DNA of 64,000 bases from Caminibacter mediatlanticus TB-2 (lineage in GTDB: Bacteria; Campylobacterota; Campylobacteria; Campylobacterales; Nautiliaceae), in contig NZ_CP040463.1 of assembly GCF_005843985.1 (NCBI RefSeq), positions 1,166,001 to 1,230,000 of the forward strand, in the 5' to 3' direction. How positions within the stretch are numbered: position 1 is the stretch's first letter; the number at the start of each line of letters is the position of its first letter. A program made the position numbers and the translations under genes. This document shows positions 54,330-62,951 of this stretch, in pieces. Under the pieces are notes generated by a model that worked only from the letters and a program-made list of their open reading frames with translations, had not been told where the DNA came from and ran no database searches.

Positions 54330-55234
54330 TCTTTACCTTCAAACATAAATCCTCTTAATTTTGCACTTCTACTTCTTGGGTTTTTTTTGATTTCTTCGTT
54401 TGAAGCTGTTATTGGTTTTTTAGTAAGAATCTTTCCTTTTTGATTATTACCCCCACACTCACACTTAATTGCTTCATCTGGACAAATACATCTTTTTGCC
54501 CATTCTTTAAATCTATTTTTTACAATTCTATCTTCTAATGAATGAAAAGTTATTATACCAAGTATCGTACCATCAATCGCAATATCTTCACTTAAATCTA
54601 AAATCTTTTCTAATTCATTTAATTCATTATTAACTTCAATTCTTATTGCTTGAAAAATAGGTGCTAAATCTTTTTTATTTTTAATTCCTGCTTGCATTAA
54701 AATTTCACTAAGTTCTTTATTTGAATTAATTGGTCTATTTTTAATAATTAAATCAGCAATTTTTTTGTATTTCCTACTTTCTGCATATTTTTTAAATATC
54801 TCTTCAAGAGAATTTTTATCATAAAAATTAATTACATCTTTTGCACTAAACTCTTGATTTTTATTCATTCTCATATCAAGTATGTCACTATCAAATGTAA
54901 AACCTCTTTCTTTATTATCAAGCTGCAAACTACTAACTCCAATATCTGCAAGAATTCCAGCGATATTTAAACCTTTTAACTCACTTAATGCTTCACTTGC
55001 CCTTTTATTTATAAATTCAACTCTATTTGCATATTTTTTAAGTCTATTTTTAGCAAAATTTAATGCATCAATATCTTGGTCAATTCCTATTAATTTTATA
55101 TGGGGATATTTCTCTAAAATAGCTTCACTATGTCCACCAAATCCTAATGTACAATCAATAAAATAACCTTTCTTTATATTTTTATATAAGTTTACTGTTT
55201 CATTTAATAATACAGGCACATGAGGTATATTCAT
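54326..55234 (-). CDS. rsmH: 16S rRNA m4C1402 methyltransferase
   Basis: SAM-dependent N4-methylation of C1402 in 16S rRNA. 302 residues: HVPVLLNETVNLY start, SAM motif FIDCTLGFGGHSEAIL, LGIDQDIDALNFAK, ADIGVSSLQLD and the C-terminal SLEDRIVKNRFKEW with RSRSAKLRG. Full length. ATG behind AAAGAG. Divergent from the adducin-like gene, with a TATAAT for that gene in the gap. Confidence 0.96.
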   Translation of the reverse strand: MNIPHVPVLLNETVNLYKNIKKGYFIDCTLGFGGHSEAILEKYPHIKLIGIDQDIDALNFAKNRLKKYANRVEFINKRASEALSELKGLNIAGILADIGVSSLQLDNKERGFTFDSDILDMRMNKNQEFSAKDVINFYDKNSLEEIFKKYAESRKYKKIADLIIKNRPINSNKELSEILMQAGIKNKKDLAPIFQAIRIEVNNELNELEKILDLSEDIAIDGTILGIITFHSLEDRIVKNRFKEWAKRCICPDEAIKCECGGNNQKGKILTKKPITASNEEIKKNPRSRSAKLRGFMFEGKE

Positions 55235-55251
55235 TAAAACTCTTTTTTTGT

Positions 55252-55257
55252 TATAAT
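55252..55257 (+). promoter_or_regulatory. TATAAT promoter for adducin-like gene
   Basis: TATAAT in the rsmH/adducin-like divergent gap. Transcription starting about 7 bases downstream would exclude the upstream TTG at 55257 as translation start and support the TTG at 55278. Confidence 0.5.
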
Positions 55258-55277
55258 TGTACCAAAAAAGGGATTTT

Positions 55278-55841
55278 TTGGTAATTTCTGAAAAATTTTA
55301 TAATGAATATTTATTAGTTGCAAATGAGCTTTTTAAAAAAGATTTTTTAAATATTGGAATTGGAAGTATCTCTTTAAAATTAAAAGCAGATAAAATGTTA
55401 ATAAACAAAAAAAATAGAATCATTAGTGAGAATGATTTTACTTTACTTGTTAATATTTTAAGAGAAAATATGCAGTGGGAAGAAGCAACTGATGATATAA
55501 AAATCCACTCTGAGATTTATAAAACCTATTCTAACATTAAAGCAATTGTGAATATTTTCCCAAAAAACGTTATGAGTTATGCACAAAAATATAATACAAC
55601 TGAATTTATTCCAACTGATTTTATGGGGAAAAACACTCTTGGCAAAATTCCTATAATCTCAATTAAAAATTCGCAGGAATGGGAAGAAACAAGCGAATTT
55701 ATAATATCAAAAGCATTAAAAGAATCAAATATAGTTATTATTCGTGGATTTGGAGTTTTTATAAAATCAAGAGACATTAGAGAAATCTTAAAATTAGCAA
55801 TTATTCTTGAAAATTCAGCATATATTTTATTAAACAGTTAA
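55278..55841 (+). CDS. Class II aldolase/adducin-fold protein without metal site
   Basis: A 187-residue protein with the class II aldolase fold pattern: NIGIGSISLK (about 25-34), then IHSEIYKTYSNIKAIV and KESNIVIIRGFGVFIKSRD. In active members a zinc ion is held by HTHP and a later HGV; here these read NIFP (92-95) and RGFGV (156-160), so the metal ligands are lost. Start TTG at 55278 behind AAAGGGA. Function is unknown; probably non-catalytic. It precedes the M16-like gene by 9 bases. Confidence 0.75.
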   Translation: MVISEKFYNEYLLVANELFKKDFLNIGIGSISLKLKADKMLINKKNRIISENDFTLLVNILRENMQWEEATDDIKIHSEIYKTYSNIKAIVNIFPKNVMSYAQKYNTTEFIPTDFMGKNTLGKIPIISIKNSQEWEETSEFIISKALKESNIVIIRGFGVFIKSRDIREILKLAIILENSAYILLNS

Positions 55842-55850
55842 AGGAAAGGT

Positions 55851-56999
55851 ATGTATTTAATTTATGAAAAAGACAATTTAGGAAGAAGTATATTGGAGCT
55901 TGTATTTAAAAATACTGGAAGTATCTATTCAAAAGATGGAGTAGCTTATTTTTTAGCTCATATGTTAAATACAAAAGGTACTCTAAAAGAAAAAGAAAGT
56001 TTTTATAAAAAATTAGAAGAAAAGGCTATTAATTTACAAACATCTACTAATAAAGAGTATTCTACTATTTCATTAACTTTTCTTAATGAAAAATCAAATT
56101 TTGCAATTAAAAAACTGTTAGAATTACTTTCAAATCCAAACTTTACACAAGAATCTTTTGTTAAATCAAAAGAAGAAATAATCGCAAAAAAAAAGAATTT
56201 GCAAAACAATAATGATTATATAGCATCAAAAAACCTTTTTAAAGTAATGTTTAAAAACACTCTTCTTGAAAAAGAGACAATAGGAGAAAATATTGAAGAT
56301 ATTTCTCTTGAAGATATTAAAAATCATTTTAAATATTATGCAAAAGAGAATGTAGTTTTTATAAATGGCGGTAAAAAAATAGAAATTGAACCTTTTTTAG
56401 AAATTCTACCAAATACAAAACCAAAAAAAGAGAAATTTTACATCCCAAAAAATGGAAAAATTGTTGAAAAAAAAGAGGTCGAACAAAGTTACATCTATTT
56501 TGGTGCCCCTTTTGAAGTAGATAAAAATGAATTTTATTTAGCAAAAATTGCTACATTTATTCTTGGAGCTGGTGGGTTTGGAAGTAGAATGATGGAGGAG
56601 ATAAGAGTTAAAAGAGGATATGCTTATTCTGCATATGCTATGAATGATTTTAAAAGAAGTTATAAAATTATAAAAGGTCACCTGCAAACAAAACTCGAAA
56701 ATCAAGAAGATGCTATTAAATTAGTAAAAGAGCTAATAAATGAATTTATAAATAAAGGAATTACCAAAGAAGAGTTGCAAAGTGCTAAAAAATTCTTACT
56801 TGGAAGTGAACCTCTAAGAAATGAAACACTCTCTCAAAAACTTCTTAGAAAATTTAATGAATATTACTTAAATTTAGGAGAGGGGTATTTCGAAAAAGAA
56901 TTAAAATTAATTGAAAAAGTAACACTTGATGAGGTAAATGAATTTATTAAAAAGCACAATGAAATTGAAAATTTAAGTTTTTCTATTGTTACAAAATGA
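55851..56999 (+). CDS. M16 peptidase-fold protein with degenerate HxxEH
   Basis: A 382-residue M16B-type protein of two homologous halves (about 1-185 and 195-382). The zinc/catalytic HxxEH reads YFLAH (33-37), so the first histidine and the catalytic glutamate are missing; only the last histidine remains. The C-terminal half retains GAGGFGSRMMEEIRVKRGY and a tyrosine-rich binding motif (AYSAYAM). It is either a non-catalytic subunit or chaperone-like partner. ATG behind AAAGG; its stop overlaps recG as ATGA. Confidence 0.85.
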   Translation: MYLIYEKDNLGRSILELVFKNTGSIYSKDGVAYFLAHMLNTKGTLKEKESFYKKLEEKAINLQTSTNKEYSTISLTFLNEKSNFAIKKLLELLSNPNFTQESFVKSKEEIIAKKKNLQNNNDYIASKNLFKVMFKNTLLEKETIGENIEDISLEDIKNHFKYYAKENVVFINGGKKIEIEPFLEILPNTKPKKEKFYIPKNGKIVEKKEVEQSYIYFGAPFEVDKNEFYLAKIATFILGAGGFGSRMMEEIRVKRGYAYSAYAMNDFKRSYKIIKGHLQTKLENQEDAIKLVKELINEFINKGITKEELQSAKKFLLGSEPLRNETLSQKLLRKFNEYYLNLGEGYFEKELKLIEKVTLDEVNEFIKKHNEIENLSFSIVTK

Positions 57000-58762
57000 A
57001 AATTAATGATGAAAAATTAAATAAACTTGGAATTACTAATACTATCGAACTTGCTTTAATAAAACCAAAAGAGTGGGAAGATAATAATCTTTATCCCTTC
57101 TTAATTGATGGAAAACCTCAAACTTTTGATGCTGAGATACTTGATATTCAAAAATCTACTAAAATTACACGAATTAAATTTTATTTAAAAAATATCAAAA
57201 CTATTATGTGGGGAGTCTTTTTTCGATGGAAAAAGTGGCATGAGAGTGTATTTTATAAAGGTAAAAATTTATATATAAGAGGAGAAGTTAGAAATAATCA
57301 AATAATCCAACCAAAACCTATATCAAAAATTGGAGAAATAACTCCCATTTATAAAGTTGCTATTAATCAAAAAAGTTTTAAATTACTTTTAAAAAAATAT
57401 CTAACAATTGAGAATTTATCAACTTTAAGAGAAGACATTGCTAAAATACTTTATTTTATGCACTTCCCACGAAATTTAGAAGATATAAACGAAAAAAAAA
57501 TAACTTATGCCTTAAAATGGGCAGAAATCTTTAATTATTTAAATAAACTTCAAAAAAAGAAAAAAAACTATCCAGCAAATCCTATTAATGCTGACCCTAC
57601 ACCTTTTATTAATTCTTTACCTTTTAAACTAACAAATGACCAGTTAAAAGTAATAAATGAAATTAAAAATGACTTATCTAAACCACTTCAAGCCAGAAGA
57701 GTAATTATTGGTGATGTTGGAAGTGGAAAAACAATTGTTATGCTTGCAACAGCTTTTATGTCTAAAAAAAGTGCTATTATGTGCCCTACTTCAATACTTG
57801 CTAATCAAATATATGAAGAAGCAAAAAAATTTTTAGAAAAATTTAATTTTAAAATAACTCTTGTAACTCAAAAAAGTAAATTTAGCGAATATGATATACA
57901 AAATTCAAACCTTTTAATTGGAACTCACGCACTTTTATATCAAAATCTGCCTACATTAAATACTATTATGGTAGATGAACAGCATAGATTTGGAACTAAT
58001 CAAAGAGCAAAACTTGAAAAACTTACAACCGATAAAAAAACATTGCCTCATTATTTCCAATTTAGTGCAACTCCAATTCCACGCACACAAGCTTTAATTA
58101 TGAGTAGTTTTGTAAATGTAAGTTTAATAAAAGAGCTTCCATTTAAAAAAGATATTGAAACAAAAATTATTTCAAAAGAGGATTTTAAAGAACTAATAAA
58201 TCATATAAATAAAGAGATTCACTTAGGGAATCAAGTAATTATTGTCTATCCATTAGTTGAAGAATCAAAAAATTTTGATTATCAAAGTATTGAAGAAGCA
58301 AAAGAGTGGTGGCTTAAACATTTTGATGGAGTTTATGTAACTCATGGCAAAGATAAAAACAAAGAAGATATTTTATTAGAATTTAGAGAAAAAGGGAAAA
58401 TATTAATAACTACAACAGTTATTGAAGTAGGAATATCACTTCCTAAACTAACAACTATTGTAATTGTTGGGGCTGAGAGACTTGGTCTTGCGACACTCCA
58501 TCAATTAAGAGGTAGAGTTGGAAGATACGGGCAAAAAGGATATTGTTATTTATATACAAATAATAAAAACAATAAAAGACTTATAGAATTTTCAAAGATA
58601 CTTGATGGATTTAAAATAGCTGAACTTGATTTAAAATTTAGAAAGTCAGGTGATTTACTTGATGGGAAAATACAAAGCGGTGAGAGTTTTAAATATTTTG
58701 ATGAAGTAAAAGATTTAAACATATTGGAAGAAGTAAAACTATTCATATCTACTATTACATAA
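56996..58762 (+). CDS. recG: ATP-dependent DNA helicase RecG
   Basis: Branch-migration helicase for stalled forks. The 588 residues carry an OB-fold/wedge region (about 40-125), Walker A GDVGSGKT (239-246), DEQHRFG (327-333), FSATPIPRT, TTVIEVGISLP and QLRGRVGR. Shorter than E. coli RecG (693) at both ends, as usual in this phylum. Overlaps the M16-like gene by 4 bases. Confidence 0.94.
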   Translation: MKINDEKLNKLGITNTIELALIKPKEWEDNNLYPFLIDGKPQTFDAEILDIQKSTKITRIKFYLKNIKTIMWGVFFRWKKWHESVFYKGKNLYIRGEVRNNQIIQPKPISKIGEITPIYKVAINQKSFKLLLKKYLTIENLSTLREDIAKILYFMHFPRNLEDINEKKITYALKWAEIFNYLNKLQKKKKNYPANPINADPTPFINSLPFKLTNDQLKVINEIKNDLSKPLQARRVIIGDVGSGKTIVMLATAFMSKKSAIMCPTSILANQIYEEAKKFLEKFNFKITLVTQKSKFSEYDIQNSNLLIGTHALLYQNLPTLNTIMVDEQHRFGTNQRAKLEKLTTDKKTLPHYFQFSATPIPRTQALIMSSFVNVSLIKELPFKKDIETKIISKEDFKELINHINKEIHLGNQVIIVYPLVEESKNFDYQSIEEAKEWWLKHFDGVYVTHGKDKNKEDILLEFREKGKILITTTVIEVGISLPKLTTIVIVGAERLGLATLHQLRGRVGRYGQKGYCYLYTNNKNNKRLIEFSKILDGFKIAELDLKFRKSGDLLDGKIQSGESFKYFDEVKDLNILEEVKLFISTIT

Positions 58763-58816
58763 TATATTATATTAAAAGGGGGTAAAAAAAACTCTACTAT
58801 ATTCTTATTCAGTTTA

Positions 58817-60139
58817 ATGCTTTTAAATTTTTTCAGTGGATGTGGTACTTCAATTAGCAATGTTTCAACATCAAAACAAAATATAAATGATGTAGCAAGT
58901 TACCATGGTAAAAAAGCAAGAATTGCAGTTGCAAGTTTTAAATGTAAAGCTGCTAAATGTAATGGTCCAATTGGAAGTGGTATTTCAGATATGTTGACAA
59001 CTGCATTAATGAAAACTAACAAATTTATTATTCTTGAAAGAGATTCAGAAGCAATGAGAGCTATTCAAAATGAATTAAATAATCAAATTATAATGACAAA
59101 TAGACATGCAAATAGAATGGAAGGGGCTGATATTCTTGTTGTTGGTGCAATTACCGCTTTTGAACCAAAAGCCGGAGGATTTGGAATTGGAGGAGTTGCT
59201 ATTCCTTTAAATGTACCAGTTATTGGAGGAATTAAATTTGCTAAAAATGATGCTTATATAGCTCTTGATTTAAGACTTGTAGATATAAGTACTGGAAGAG
59301 TATTAGCTGCTACTACAATAGAAGGTAAAGCAAGTAGCTGGAAAGTTGGAATTGGTGGAGGAGGATATTCAAGTGGTATCATATTAGGTGGAGGTTTATC
59401 AAAATATAAAAATACACCAATGGAAAAAGCTGTACGTGTTTTAATAAATAAAGCAGTTGCTGAAATTGAAAAATTAGTACCTAACGAATATTATAGATAT
59501 CCTGCAAATTATCAAAACAACACAACTAACAATCAATCTGTAAATCAAATTTCTACTACTAATATTAATACTAATAAACCAAAAATAAATGCTAAATTAA
59601 TTTATAGTGAAGACTTTGAAAAATATGGTATTGGACAACATACACCTTTTGGAGCTATTACAGGTAATGGATTTATTCAACTTGGAGTAGATAAAAATAA
59701 TCAAACATCAAAAGTATTAGTAATTGATAATAATTTCGTATGTATTAACAAAAAATTTAAAGATTTTATTTTAACTTTCGATGCAAAACCAAATCAGTTT
59801 GGCACAATGAATATATATTTTAGATATTCAAGAGATAGTAAAATTGGATATAAATTAAATGATTATGACCATTGGAATTTTAAATTAATAAAAACTACTC
59901 CAACTTCTGAGAGTATTTATGCACAAGCACAAGTTAATAATTTAAACAAACCAAATAAATGGTATTTTATTAAAATAATTGCAAATAATGATAACATAAA
60001 AATATCTTATGATAATAGATTGATTTTAGACGTTAAAGATAAAGACCATTATTTTAATAAAAGTGGTCAAATTTGTATTCAATTGCCAAATAATAAAGCT
60101 ATTATTGATAATATAAAAATTTACAAAATCAACAATTAG
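58817..60139 (+). CDS. CsgG-family lipoprotein with C-terminal beta domain
   Basis: CsgG-type protein: RIAVASFKCK, KFIILERDSEAM, ADILVVGAITAFEPK and LDLRLVDISTGRVL (about 35-185), an Asn/Thr-rich linker (about 235-262) and a second domain (about 263-440, YSEDFEKYGIG to the end) resembling concanavalin/DUF1080-type beta-sandwiches. CsgG forms outer-membrane secretion pores; the extra domain suggests a surface-binding role. From the ATG at 58817 only eight residues precede the lipobox Cys9 (FFSGC). The frame stays open upstream through a normal signal peptide (KKNSTIFLFSLMLLNFFSGC, from 58784) and AAAAGGGGG at 58774-58782, but has no start codon there. Confidence 0.7.
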   Translation: MLLNFFSGCGTSISNVSTSKQNINDVASYHGKKARIAVASFKCKAAKCNGPIGSGISDMLTTALMKTNKFIILERDSEAMRAIQNELNNQIIMTNRHANRMEGADILVVGAITAFEPKAGGFGIGGVAIPLNVPVIGGIKFAKNDAYIALDLRLVDISTGRVLAATTIEGKASSWKVGIGGGGYSSGIILGGGLSKYKNTPMEKAVRVLINKAVAEIEKLVPNEYYRYPANYQNNTTNNQSVNQISTTNINTNKPKINAKLIYSEDFEKYGIGQHTPFGAITGNGFIQLGVDKNNQTSKVLVIDNNFVCINKKFKDFILTFDAKPNQFGTMNIYFRYSRDSKIGYKLNDYDHWNFKLIKTTPTSESIYAQAQVNNLNKPNKWYFIKIIANNDNIKISYDNRLILDVKDKDHYFNKSGQICIQLPNNKAIIDNIKIYKINN

Positions 60140-60146
60140 GAGATAA

Positions 60147-60511
60147 AAAAAACTATTTATTTTAATTTTTTTTATTTCTCTTTCTTTTTCTCAAAATAAT
60201 TTATGTTCAAAATTACCTAATAAAATTGATGGATTTTTACAAATTGAAAAATGTAATCATATGAAAATGCAATCAGTATATGCAAGTGTTGAATAAGCAG
60301 AAAAAAAAATAAATTAATAGAAGTTATTTTGATAAATGGTAGTATTGGATTTCAATTCTTAGCTCCCTATAAAACTCTAACTCAATTTGAAACTAATAAA
60401 ATATTAGTTAAAACTTCAAAATTAATGTTGAATTATCATAAATTATTACCTAAAAAAGTAATTAAACTCTTAGATTACATATATTTTAATAAATTAAAAG
60501 CAGTTAATTAA
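60147..60511 (+). pseudogene. Broken small exported-protein gene
   Basis: Behind TTAGGAG (60136-60142) the frame from 60147 encodes a signal peptide (KKLFILIFFISLSFSQ) and LCSKLPNKIDGFLQIEKCNH but has no start codon and stops at 60294. The continuation KLIEVILINGSIGFQFLAPY to ...NKLKAVN lies in another frame (open from 60293 to 60511). So two lesions are needed: a lost start and a frameshift near 60294 beside an A9 tract. Followed by a good terminator. The two halves joined would give a periplasmic protein of about 120 residues. Confidence 0.6.
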
Positions 60512-60534
60512 TCATTAATTCAACTGCTTTTTTT
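60496..60534 (+). terminator. Rho-independent terminator
   Basis: AAAAGCAGTT (60496-60505) pairs with AACTGCTTTT (60522-60531), with further pairing of the inner AATTAAT/ATTAATT, followed by seven T (60528-60534). Sits at the end of the broken gene and covers the stop of the convergent racemase gene. Confidence 0.7.
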
Positions 60535-61184
60535 GAATGTAAGAGTGTAGTATCTAAAACTTCAATATTTAAATCATTTTGATTTATTATCATACCTATT
60601 TCTGTACAACCTAAAATTACTCCATCAACATTATATGAATTTATAATTTTTAAAAACTCTTCTTTCGAAGTAGTTTTAATAACTCCTAAACATAGTTCAT
60701 TAAAAATTACTTTATGTATAAAATCTCTTTCTTTTAATGATGGCACAATAATATCAATACCTTTTTTAACTAAATATTTTTTATAAAACTTATCTTCCAT
60801 TGTAAATTTTGTCCCAAGCAAAAGAACTTTTTTTAAATTTTTATTTTTAACTTCTTCAATAACTACATCTCTTATATCAATTAAAGGAATATTAATAGCT
60901 CTTTTAACATCATCTGCTACTTTATGCATTGTATTTGTACATATCAAAACAAAGTCTGCACCAGCATTTTCTAAATTTTTTGCAACATTAGCTAAAATTT
61001 CACCACTTTTTTCCCAATTATTTTCTCTTTGTAATTTTGCAATTTCTTCAAAATCTACACTATATAATATTATTTTACCACTATGTAAATTGCCAAGTTT
61101 TTTATTTATTTCTTCATTAATAATTTTATAATATGTTAATGAACTCTCCCAACTCATACCACCAATTAAACCACATTTTTTCAT
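60504..61184 (-). CDS. Aspartate/glutamate racemase family protein
   Basis: A 226-residue PLP-independent racemase with two catalytic cysteines, C82 (ICTNTMHK) and C193 (LGCTEIGM). CGLIGGMSWESSLTYYKIIN is the typical aspartate/broad-specificity (YgeA-like) N-terminus rather than MurI. Likely makes D-amino acids for the wall or for exchange; substrate not decidable by eye. Its ATG overlaps the murC stop as ATGA, suggesting coupling to peptidoglycan synthesis. Confidence 0.85.
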   Translation of the reverse strand: MKKCGLIGGMSWESSLTYYKIINEEINKKLGNLHSGKIILYSVDFEEIAKLQRENNWEKSGEILANVAKNLENAGADFVLICTNTMHKVADDVKRAINIPLIDIRDVVIEEVKNKNLKKVLLLGTKFTMEDKFYKKYLVKKGIDIIVPSLKERDFIHKVIFNELCLGVIKTTSKEEFLKIINSYNVDGVILGCTEIGMIINQNDLNIEVLDTTLLHSKKAVELMIN

Positions 61185-62491
61185 TTAATACCTCTTAATT
61201 GATAAGTTATATCTCCTGCACCAAATCCAATAATAAGTCCATTTTGATATGTCTTTATAATATTGTCTTTATCATCAATTAACATAATATTTTTTCCATT
61301 AGCAATAACTCTATTTGCTAATATAGGATTATATCTTTTGAAATGACTTTTAAAATCTATAAACACTTCTTCCTCTCCTGCACTCCAAACAGGCATAATT
61401 ATTAACTCATCTACACCTTCAAAACATTTTATAAATCCATCTAAATTATCAATTGTTCTGCTATATTTATGAGGTTGCCATATAGCTATAATTTTCTCTA
61501 TTCCTTTTAATTTAGCAAAATTAATAGCAGAATGAAGTGTTGCTTTTATTTCTGTTGGATGATGTCCATAATCATCTATTAAAACAAAACTACTTTCATT
61601 TTGCAAAATATCAAATCTTTTTTTAATTCCTTTATAATTTTTAATGTTTTTTGAAATCTCATTATAATCTAAAAATTCTTTTGCTGCTTCAATTGCAAGA
61701 AGAGCATCTAATGCTAAATGTTCTCCAAATCCATATACTTCAAACTCATATCCTTTATACTCAAAAATAGTTTTAGGATTGTTATCTCTTATTTCAAATC
61801 TAATATTTTTAGCATCTTTCAAATAAACTTTTTTCATAGGAATATTTAGCTTTTTAATAAACTCATCATCTCCATTAACTACTCTAATTTTTGCTTTTTT
61901 TAAAAATTCTTCATAGTGAGAATAAAATAAATCTAAATCGTGATTATAAAACTCCATATGTTCTGGTTCGGTATTTGTAACAACCGCAATATAAGGATTT
62001 GAATCTACAAAACTTCCATCACTCTCATCAGCTTCAAAAACCATCAAATCACTATCAACATATCTTGCATTACTTTTAAACTCTTTACTCTCAGCTCCTA
62101 TTAAACAAGAAGCATTTTGCAAAATTGAACTTAAAATTGCTGTTGTAGTACTTTTACCATGAGCCCCACATACTGAAATTACTTTTTTATCATTTAATAT
62201 AAACGGAATAAATTCTCTTCTTGAAAAAGTTTGTATGCCCTTTTTTTTTGCTTCAATAATTTCTGGATTATCTTCTTTAACAACAGCTGTATAAACTATT
62301 TTATCAATATCATTTTTAATGTTTTCTTTTTTTTGAGGTATAAAAACCTCTATTCCCTCTTTTTTTAAAGAGTTCGTAAGAGGTGTTTCGTACAAATCAC
62401 TTCCACTAACTTTAATTCCTTTTTTATTTAAATATCTTGCTATTGCACTAAGACCAATTCCTCCAATCCCAATAAAATGAATTTTAGGCAT
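61181..62491 (-). CDS. murC: UDP-N-acetylmuramate--L-alanine ligase
   Basis: Adds L-alanine to UDP-MurNAc. 436 residues: Rossmann-like IHFIGIGGIGLSAIARYL, ATP loop GAHGKSTTT (109-117, Ser in place of the usual first Thr), FEADESDGSFVDSNPY, NTEPEHMEFY and DDYGHHPTEIKAT. ATG start overlapping the upstream gene by 8 bases. Confidence 0.95.
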   Translation of the reverse strand: MPKIHFIGIGGIGLSAIARYLNKKGIKVSGSDLYETPLTNSLKKEGIEVFIPQKKENIKNDIDKIVYTAVVKEDNPEIIEAKKKGIQTFSRREFIPFILNDKKVISVCGAHGKSTTTAILSSILQNASCLIGAESKEFKSNARYVDSDLMVFEADESDGSFVDSNPYIAVVTNTEPEHMEFYNHDLDLFYSHYEEFLKKAKIRVVNGDDEFIKKLNIPMKKVYLKDAKNIRFEIRDNNPKTIFEYKGYEFEVYGFGEHLALDALLAIEAAKEFLDYNEISKNIKNYKGIKKRFDILQNESSFVLIDDYGHHPTEIKATLHSAINFAKLKGIEKIIAIWQPHKYSRTIDNLDGFIKCFEGVDELIIMPVWSAGEEEVFIDFKSHFKRYNPILANRVIANGKNIMLIDDKDNIIKTYQNGLIIGFGAGDITYQLRGIK

Positions 62492-62951
62492 CTTTGCTAA
62501 ACTCTTTTTTGAATTTATCTTTATATTGAATTACTAAATCATCTATTTTATCATCAAATTCTGCAAAAAAAACATCTTTATACACTTTATCTGTTTTTAC
62601 ATATTTATCAAAAAACTTATCTAATGAAAATCCTCCAAGCATACCAATTACAAACATAGAAAACATCTCTTTTAATTTTTTATCATCAACTAAATAAACC
62701 ATATCATACCCAACTTCTTTTGCTTCATCAATCGTACCTTCATCCCATAACTCTAACATATATTCAAACATCGCCCTAATTGCAGCTTTTTCTTCTTCAT
62801 TATTTACATCTAAGGTTTCATTATTTTCTATTTTTTTATTTACTAACTCAAATGTTTCTGTTAAAATGTCTCTAAAAAGTTCATTTATCTCTTCTTCTTT
62901 ATTTTGATGAATTAACTTATCTAATTTTTCATACTTTTCAACTATACTCAT
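62484..62951 (-). CDS. Acidic helical protein, unknown function
   Basis: A 155-residue acidic, mostly helical soluble protein (MSIVEKYEKLDKLIHQNKEE start, repeated Glu/Asp/Lys-rich helices, LDKFFDKYVKTDKVYKDVFF). No family recognised. It overlaps dapC (ATGA) upstream and murC (8 bases) downstream, so it is a coupled member of a wall-synthesis operon. Confidence 0.65.
   Translation of the reverse strand: MSIVEKYEKLDKLIHQNKEEEINELFRDILTETFELVNKKIENNETLDVNNEEEKAAIRAMFEYMLELWDEGTIDEAKEVGYDMVYLVDDKKLKEMFSMFVIGMLGGFSLDKFFDKYVKTDKVYKDVFFAEFDDKIDDLVIQYKDKFKKEFSKDA

Noticed and set aside
60329-60511. A stand-alone 60-residue protein
   Set aside because: Its only start is a TTG without a ribosome binding site, and the upstream frame carries the matching signal-peptide half; it is better read as the 3' part of a broken gene.
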